Shown here one piece after another: positions 59,166-64,000 of a stretch of 64,000 bases of DNA. The DNA comes from Pacificibacter marinus (GTDB taxonomy: Bacteria > Pseudomonadota > Alphaproteobacteria > Rhodobacterales > Rhodobacteraceae), in assembly GCF_018860665.1 (NCBI RefSeq), contig NZ_JAHKPK010000062.1, forward strand, positions 1 to 64,000, in the 5' to 3' direction. The notes under the pieces are model-generated. The model searched no databases and was not told the origin of the DNA. It saw only the letters and a list, made by a program, of their open reading frames with translations. Numbering within the stretch: the first letter of the stretch is position 1; each line of letters opens with the position of its first letter. The position numbers and the translations under genes are program-made.

Positions 59166-60113
59166 CTAATTGACAGGTGTTAACAGATCTGTACCAGCAA
59201 GATGTGCCGACACATTCGCCAGCTGCAATTCTGCCATCGCACGGCGTGTTTCAACTGTTCCTGATCCTTGGTGTGGCTGCAAAACGGCTGTTTCTAGCGC
59301 ATAGAACCGCTCGTCGATTGTTGGTTCATCGTTGAACACATCAAGGCCGGCACCGGCGATTGAGCCATTGGCCAAGGCTTCGATCAGAGCCTCTTCGTCA
59401 ATAGTGCTGCCACGTGAAATGTTGACAATCACACCGCGTGGGCCAAGGGCCGCGATGGCTTCGCGTGAGACATATTTCTCTGTCGCTTTGCCACCAACAA
59501 GGGCGATGACAAGATAATCGACAGCAGAAGCCAAAGACACCACATCCGCATGATATGTCCAACCCGGCGTCTGTTTTTCAGAACGCGCATGATAGTGAAT
59601 ATCCATTTTGAACGCCGCCAAACGGTCCGCAATATCACGGCCAATCCGGCCAAGCCCGACGATCCCAACAGAGGACCCCGACATTTTGCGATTCAGCGGC
59701 AAGGTTTCGCCCGCAGCCCATTTTCCAGAACGCACCAATGCGTCGCCTGCCACCATGTTGCGGGATTGAGCGATCATCATGCCGACGGCGATGTCCGCCA
59801 CATCATCGTTCAAGACATCCGGCGTGTTCGTCACTTTGACGCCGCGCGCAGAGGCATCTTCAACATTGATCGCATCATAGCCAACGCCGTAGTTTGCGAT
59901 GATGCCAAGGTTTGGCAGCAAATCCATGACAGCCCCATTCAAGGGATTGTGGCCTTTAAATGCGATCGCTTTGACTGTGGCCCGTGATGCCTCAGACAGG
60001 GTCGCAACATCGTCAGGAGACCCTGCAAAACAGGTCGCATGGGCTGCTTGTAGGCGGGCACGTTCCTCGTCTGAAAAAGCTGCGCCAAGGATAAGAAGTG
60101 GTGTGTCGGTCAT
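59166..60113 (-). CDS. D-isomer-specific 2-hydroxyacid dehydrogenase
   Basis: The 315-residue NAD(P)-dependent enzyme has the catalytic domain split around a Rossmann fold. NYGVGYDAINVEDA near 73, the dinucleotide motif GIVGLGRIGRDIA near 150, the Arg in VIVNISRGSTIDEEAL near 231, Glu in FNDEPTID and the catalytic His in LQPHQGSGTVETR near 281 are all present. Relatives reduce glyoxylate and hydroxypyruvate. In this operon it could reduce 2-oxo acids from tetronate or serine-type metabolism. It follows the aminotransferase by 21 bp and ends at the bidirectional terminator. Confidence 0.9.
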   Translation of the reverse strand: MTDTPLLILGAAFSDEERARLQAAHATCFAGSPDDVATLSEASRATVKAIAFKGHNPLNGAVMDLLPNLGIIANYGVGYDAINVEDASARGVKVTNTPDVLNDDVADIAVGMMIAQSRNMVAGDALVRSGKWAAGETLPLNRKMSGSSVGIVGLGRIGRDIADRLAAFKMDIHYHARSEKQTPGWTYHADVVSLASAVDYLVIALVGGKATEKYVSREAIAALGPRGVIVNISRGSTIDEEALIEALANGSIAGAGLDVFNDEPTIDERFYALETAVLQPHQGSGTVETRRAMAELQLANVSAHLAGTDLLTPVN

Positions 60114-60134
60114 TTGGAATGCCCTTTCAAAAAT

Positions 60135-61307
60135 TTATAGTAGGCCACGAATGCGGCGGATGGCTTCGATGATGTTCTCGGTTGAGTTCGCATAAGAAAA
60201 ACGCAAATATCCTTCGCCCCAAGCGCCGAATGATGTCCCCGCAACGGTCGCGACACCTGCATCGTTCAGGAATTTATTTTGTGCTTCGACAGCAGTCATA
60301 CCCGTGCCCTCAATGTTGGCAAAGGCATAGAATGCGCCAGCGGCATCAGGGCAGCGTACACCAGGCAGGGCGTTGAGGTCACGCACGATGACTTCACGCC
60401 GCGCATCGAATTGAGCGACCATGCTGTGCACAGCAGTTTGCGGTCCATTCAATGCTTCCATCGCCGCAAATTGTGTCGCGGCATTGACACAAGAATGATC
60501 GTTGATGCACAGGCGCGTGACGTGATCGACCATAGAGTCCGGCCAAACGGCATAGCCAATGCGCCAGCCTGTCATGGCGTAAGTTTTCGACCATCCATCC
60601 AGCATGATCAGTCGATCTCTGATTTCGGGATATTGCAAAAGACTGACATGTTCGCGCCCGCCATAAAGCATGTTGGAATAGATCTCATCGGACATCAACG
60701 CCACATGGGGATGCTCTAGCAGCCCCGCGACCAGCTTATCGATTTCCACCTTTGGAGCCACGCCGCCTGTTGGGTTGGCGGGGCTGTTGATGATGATCAA
60801 TCGTGTTTTGTCGGTGATTTGGGCAAGCACGGCTTCGGCGGAAAAGGCAAACCCGTTTTCTTCTTTCAGCGCCATAGGCACAGGGGTCGCCCCTGAATAG
60901 TTGATCACGCTTTCATAAATTGGAAAGCCGGGGTTGGGGTAAATGATTTCCACGCCAGGTTGGCCGAACATCGTGATGGCAAAAAACATTGTCGGCTTTC
61001 CTCCGGGGACAACGACAATATTTTTCGGATCGACCTCGACATTATGACGACGGTGCAAATCTGCGACCACAGCTTCGCGCAGTTGCGGCAGGCCGTTTGC
61101 AGGCGTGTAGCCGTGATGCCCGTCACGTAAGGCCTTGATACCCGCTTCGACGATATTTTCAGGTGTTTGAAAATCGGGTTGGCCGATTCCAAGATTGATG
61201 ATGTCGCGCCCTTGCGCCGCCAAGTTTTGAGCGCGTGCTAAGACTTCGAAAGCGGATTCTGTTCCAAGCCGTGACAAGCTGTCGGCAAATTGTAGTTGAG
61301 CCTTCAT
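60135..61307 (-). CDS. Class I/II PLP-dependent aminotransferase (aspartate aminotransferase family)
   Basis: The 390-residue fold-type I enzyme has INLGIGQPDFQTP near 35, the PLP ring-stacking region VPGGKPTMFFA near 95, NSPANPTGG near 172 (Asn and Pro conserved), DEIYSNMLYGG near 200 (Asp binding the PLP nitrogen), the Schiff-base Lys in LDGWSKTYAMTGWRIGY near 232, and the Arg in YLRFSYANS near 372. GGGAGG precedes the ATG at 61307; the upstream in-frame extension crosses promoter sequence and is rejected. It may transaminate a 2-oxo acid of the pathway (for example hydroxypyruvate-like), working with the downstream hydroxyacid dehydrogenase. Confidence 0.9.
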   Translation of the reverse strand: MKAQLQFADSLSRLGTESAFEVLARAQNLAAQGRDIINLGIGQPDFQTPENIVEAGIKALRDGHHGYTPANGLPQLREAVVADLHRRHNVEVDPKNIVVVPGGKPTMFFAITMFGQPGVEIIYPNPGFPIYESVINYSGATPVPMALKEENGFAFSAEAVLAQITDKTRLIIINSPANPTGGVAPKVEIDKLVAGLLEHPHVALMSDEIYSNMLYGGREHVSLLQYPEIRDRLIMLDGWSKTYAMTGWRIGYAVWPDSMVDHVTRLCINDHSCVNAATQFAAMEALNGPQTAVHSMVAQFDARREVIVRDLNALPGVRCPDAAGAFYAFANIEGTGMTAVEAQNKFLNDAGVATVAGTSFGAWGEGYLRFSYANSTENIIEAIRRIRGLL

Positions 61308-61385
61308 ACCGCGATCCTCCCTTTGCGTCAGCCGAAGCATCGGACGCGAATTGTGCATATTGTGCGTTGCCATATGAATATGCAT

Positions 61386-61399
61386 TTTGGTATACCAAA
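61386..61399. promoter_or_regulatory. Operator TTTGGTATACCAAA (aminotransferase / ltnD divergent promoter)
   Basis: A perfect 14-bp palindrome centred 85 bp before the aminotransferase ATG and 58-70 bp before ltnD. It is the sixth copy of the island operator core. Confidence 0.85.
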
Positions 61400-61462
61400 T
61401 TCAAGCAATCAGTTTGCGTAACGCGACTTTGATTTTAAAATTTCACATAGATGGGACGGAAC

Positions 61463-62371
61463 ATGAGCGGAATTAAACAAACAATTGGCGTGATCGGTCT
61501 TGGATCGATGGGGTTTGGCGTGGCACAATCTGCTCTGCGCGCTGGGCACACCGTTCACGGTTTTGATATCAATCCCGCGCAAGTCGAGCGTTTTCAGTCA
61601 CTTGGTGGTGCATCAGGGACGATAGAGGACGTGGCTGGCGATCTTGATGCCGTGGTGATCATTGTTTTAAACGCAGCGCAGACTGAAACCGTTTTGTTCG
61701 GGCCAAATGGAATTGCCGCAAAACTGCGCAAGGGGGCTGCGATTTTGTCGAGCGCCACTGTAGCGCCTGATTTTGCACGCGATATGGAAAAACGTTGTCA
61801 GGATCTCGGGCTGCTGTATTTGGATGCACCAGTGTCCGGTGGCGCAGGTCGCGCCGCGACAGGTGAGTTGTCCGTGATGTCATCGGGCAGTGCAGAGACA
61901 TATGAAGCCCTCGCGCCAACGCTTGATGCGATTGCCTCTAATGTCTTTAAACTGGGCGATAGCGCGGGCGCAGGCTCGGCGATGAAGGCGGTGAATCAAC
62001 TGCTGGTTGGCGTGCAAATTGCCGCCTGCGCAGAGGCGATGACCTTTGGCATCTCGCAAGGCATTGAACCTGAATTGATGATTGATGTGATCAGTAAATC
62101 TGCGGGCACCAGCTGGGCGCTGGAAAATCGTGGGCCTAAAATGGCCGCGGCTGATTATACTCCCGCGAGCTTGATCAACATTTGGCCAAAAGACCTAGGG
62201 ATCGTGCAAGATATTTCGCGCGGGTCACAGTTTGCCACGCCGATCGCGTCAGCCGCTTTGCAAGTGTATTTGACGGCACAGGGTATGGGGCTGGGGCTTG
62301 AGGATGACTCGGCCATCACCAAAGTTTACGCCGCTCAATCCAACATTACATTGCCGGATCCAAAATCATGA
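61463..62371 (+). CDS. ltnD: L-threonate dehydrogenase (LtnD)-like
   Basis: This 302-residue beta-hydroxyacid dehydrogenase has the dinucleotide loop GVIGLGSMGFGVA near residue 9, GFDINP after strand 2, the substrate loop DAPVSGGAGRAATGEL near 120 and the catalytic Lys in GSAMKAVNQLLVG near 171. The family includes 3-hydroxyisobutyrate and tartronate-semialdehyde enzymes. The LtnD assignment rests on the directly following otnK and otnC genes. LtnD oxidises L-threonate at C2. An ATG at 61451 in the same frame is possible, but GGGACGGA before 61463 is better placed. The stop overlaps the otnK ATG. Confidence 0.88.
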   Translation: MSGIKQTIGVIGLGSMGFGVAQSALRAGHTVHGFDINPAQVERFQSLGGASGTIEDVAGDLDAVVIIVLNAAQTETVLFGPNGIAAKLRKGAAILSSATVAPDFARDMEKRCQDLGLLYLDAPVSGGAGRAATGELSVMSSGSAETYEALAPTLDAIASNVFKLGDSAGAGSAMKAVNQLLVGVQIAACAEAMTFGISQGIEPELMIDVISKSAGTSWALENRGPKMAAADYTPASLINIWPKDLGIVQDISRGSQFATPIASAALQVYLTAQGMGLGLEDDSAITKVYAAQSNITLPDPKS

Positions 62372-63636
62372 AACCTGTTTTAGGCTGTATTGCAGACGAT
62401 TTCACTGGTGCGACGGATTTGGCGGGCTTGCTGTCTCGTTCTGGTGTCGCTGTTCGATTGCGGTTGGGCGTGCCCAGCACGCCACCCACAGATACTTCAG
62501 CGTTTGAAGTGATTGCACTGAAATGTAGAACCGCGCCCGTTGATGAAGCCGTCGCCGAATGTCGCGCAGCGCTGGCATGGCTAAAGGCAGCTGGTGCAGA
62601 GCGCTTTTTTTGGAAATACTGTTCGACATTCGATTGCACACCCGAAGGCAATATAGGTCCCGTGGCTGAGGCTTTGATGGCTGATATAGGTGCGAAGCAA
62701 ACGATTTATTGCCCCGCATTTCCAGAAAATGGGCGCTCTATTTATATGGGCAATCTGTTTGTCGGACAGCAGCCTTTGGCGGAAAGCCCAATGAAAGACC
62801 ACCCGCTGACGCCGATGACAGATAGCAACTTGATGCGATTGTTGACGCCACAAGTCACCAAGCCTGTTGGCCTTGCCGCACAGCGTGCCGTGGCGAAAGG
62901 TACGGAAATGCTGCGCAGCGAACTTGCAGCATTGCGGGACGAAAAGGTCGCGCATGTTGTTGTCGATGCTGTTGCAGATGCCGACTTAAGCACCATCGCC
63001 GAAGCGTGTTGGGATATGAAGCTGATGACGGGGGGCAGTGCTATCGCAATGCCTTTGCCGAGCATCTATGTCAAACATGGGCTTTTACCCAGTAATGCGC
63101 CTGCTGCCGTCAAGCCTAATTTGCCTGATGAAGCTGTCATCCTGTCTGGCAGTTGTTCCAAAATGACACGGGCACAGGTGGCTGCTTATAGTTTGTTAGC
63201 GCCTAGTTTCCGCCTTGATCCGATTGAATTGGCCGAGCACGGGGTAGGTGCAGCCTTGCGCTGGTTGGCAGATCAAGATTTGACAACGGCTCCTTTGATT
63301 TATGCTTCGGCTGAGCCAGATCAGGTACGTGCTGCGCAAGACGCCTTGGGAGTTGCACGCGCGGGGGCAATTGTCGAAGAGGCTTTGGCCGAACTTGTTA
63401 TTGCCGCCCGTAATCAAGGCGCAAGACGCATTATTGCGGCGGGTGGTGAAACCTCTGGGGCGATTGCCTTGGCGCTGGGCATTTCAGACTTGGCCATTGG
63501 TGCAGAAATCGCTCCCGGTGTGCCGTGGTGTTATGCTGTATCCGATGGACATGATATTGCTATTGCATTGAAATCGGGCAATTTTGGCACAGAAACATTC
63601 TTCGCAGATGCTTTGAACGCATTGGAGCAATCATGA
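62368..63636 (+). CDS. otnK: Four-carbon acid sugar kinase, 3-oxo-tetronate kinase OtnK
   Basis: The 422-residue DUF1537-family kinase has an N-terminal substrate domain (ADDFTGATDLAGLLSRSG at residues 9-26; GRSIYMGNLFVG near 127) and a C-terminal nucleotide-binding domain (VILSGSCSKMTRAQV near 255; AAGGETSGAIALALGI near 353). It phosphorylates 3-oxo-tetronate at O4 before decarboxylation by OtnC. It overlaps ltnD and otnC by 4 bp each (ATGA), so the three proteins are made together. D-threonate kinase (DtnK) is the main alternative, but the LtnD-OtnC setting favours OtnK. Confidence 0.92.
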   Translation: MKPVLGCIADDFTGATDLAGLLSRSGVAVRLRLGVPSTPPTDTSAFEVIALKCRTAPVDEAVAECRAALAWLKAAGAERFFWKYCSTFDCTPEGNIGPVAEALMADIGAKQTIYCPAFPENGRSIYMGNLFVGQQPLAESPMKDHPLTPMTDSNLMRLLTPQVTKPVGLAAQRAVAKGTEMLRSELAALRDEKVAHVVVDAVADADLSTIAEACWDMKLMTGGSAIAMPLPSIYVKHGLLPSNAPAAVKPNLPDEAVILSGSCSKMTRAQVAAYSLLAPSFRLDPIELAEHGVGAALRWLADQDLTTAPLIYASAEPDQVRAAQDALGVARAGAIVEEALAELVIAARNQGARRIIAAGGETSGAIALALGISDLAIGAEIAPGVPWCYAVSDGHDIAIALKSGNFGTETFFADALNALEQS

Positions 63637-64000
63637 CCACAGAATCGCGTTTACGTGAACAGATTTGCGTTCTTGCCAAGTCGATGTTTGATCGCGGCTT
63701 GACCGGTGGTAGCACAGGCAACATTTCTGCACGCACGCAAGACGGCGGGCTTTTGGTGTCGCCAACAGGCACGAGCTTTGGGCGTCTTGATCCGGCCACG
63801 CTTAGTCGGTTTGACGCAAAAGGCGTGCTGATTGGTGGTGATCAACCAACCAAAGAAATGCCCCTTCACTCGGCGTTCTATGACACGCGTTCATCGGCGG
63901 GCGCTGTGGTGCATTTGCATTCGTGTCATTCGGTGGCCTTGTCTATGTTGCCTGATGTTGATCCTGATAATTTCATCCCACCTGTGACGCCATATGCGAT
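63633..64000 (+). CDS. otnC: 3-oxo-tetronate 4-phosphate decarboxylase OtnC (partial)
   Basis: Only the first 122 codons lie in the window. They show class II aldolase features: MFDRGLTGGSTGNISARTQD near residue 18, LVSPTGTSFG (phosphate-binding loop) near 41, KEMPLHSAFYDTR near 74 (the catalytic Glu) and the zinc ligand stretch AVVHLHSCHSVALS near 91. The enzyme converts 3-oxo-tetronate 4-phosphate to dihydroxyacetone phosphate and CO2. The frame is open at base 64000. The isomerase otnI often lies nearby and may follow outside the window. Confidence 0.92.
   Translation, partial: MTTESRLREQICVLAKSMFDRGLTGGSTGNISARTQDGGLLVSPTGTSFGRLDPATLSRFDAKGVLIGGDQPTKEMPLHSAFYDTRSSAGAVVHLHSCHSVALSMLPDVDPDNFIPPVTPYA

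Overview
The window looks like chromosomal DNA of a marine alphaproteobacterium of the Rhodobacteraceae (Roseobacter group). The grounds are a moderate G+C content, an imuA-imuB-dnaE2 mutasome, TRAP and carbohydrate ABC transporters in divergent catabolic operons, FCD-type GntR regulators, and an acetate-uptake locus with DUF4212, symporter, DUF294 and DnaQ-like genes. I see no rRNA, tRNA, CRISPR array or prophage. The assignment rests on gene content read by eye, not on a search.

Layout. 1-0.3 kb: broken IS3-type orfA at a suspiciously low-complexity window edge. 0.3-5.5 kb: SOS mutasome cassette. 5.6-6.2 kb: nested IS30-like and internally deleted IS3-like remnants. 6.4-7.9 kb: rsgA and a GNAT acetyltransferase. 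8.2-11.3 kb: membrane-bound AraC regulator, DUF1566 protein and ricin-type lectin. 11.6-18.5 kb: sugar ABC transporter with GntR regulator, enolase-superfamily dehydratase and rhamnose-mutarotase-like protein. 18.9-21.3 kb: copper ATPase. 21.6-30.2 kb: type I secretion operon with its probable substrate, a Bap-like Ig-repeat adhesin. 30.2-39.9 kb: NUDIX hydrolase, then the acetate locus (acs, symporter pair, cNMP/CBS/DUF294 protein, small membrane protein, pseudo-receiver, membrane PAS/kinase-like/exonuclease fusion).

40.4-64 kb is one acid-sugar catabolic island. It holds a LysR, a GntR, a TRAP transporter, a UxaA-type dehydratase, a DMT exporter/importer, a XylD-like pentonate dehydratase, a XylX-like FAH enzyme, SDRs, a GarR-like reductase, an RraA protein, a LysE transporter, a GlcD-like oxidase, denD, a 2-hydroxyacid dehydrogenase, an aminotransferase, and the start of ltnD-otnK-otnC, which runs off the window. 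Six copies of the palindrome GGTATACC, most extended to 14-18 bp, lie in the intergenic regions, including every divergent promoter of the island. This matches the operator type known for UxuR/ExuR, so the island is probably one regulon of the GntR protein encoded at 41.8 kb.

Physiologically the window describes a copiotroph that imports and burns sugar acids (C4 tetronates, C5 pentonates, C6 altronate/galactarate type), a deoxysugar-like carbohydrate and acetate, attaches through a secreted adhesin, exports copper and carries inducible mutagenic repair. The most unusual items are the island-wide operator set, the exonuclease fused to a degenerate kinase in the acetate locus, the AraC-7TM/DUF1566/lectin trio, the IS bracketing of the mutasome, and a 12-codon leader ORF overlapping the LysE start.
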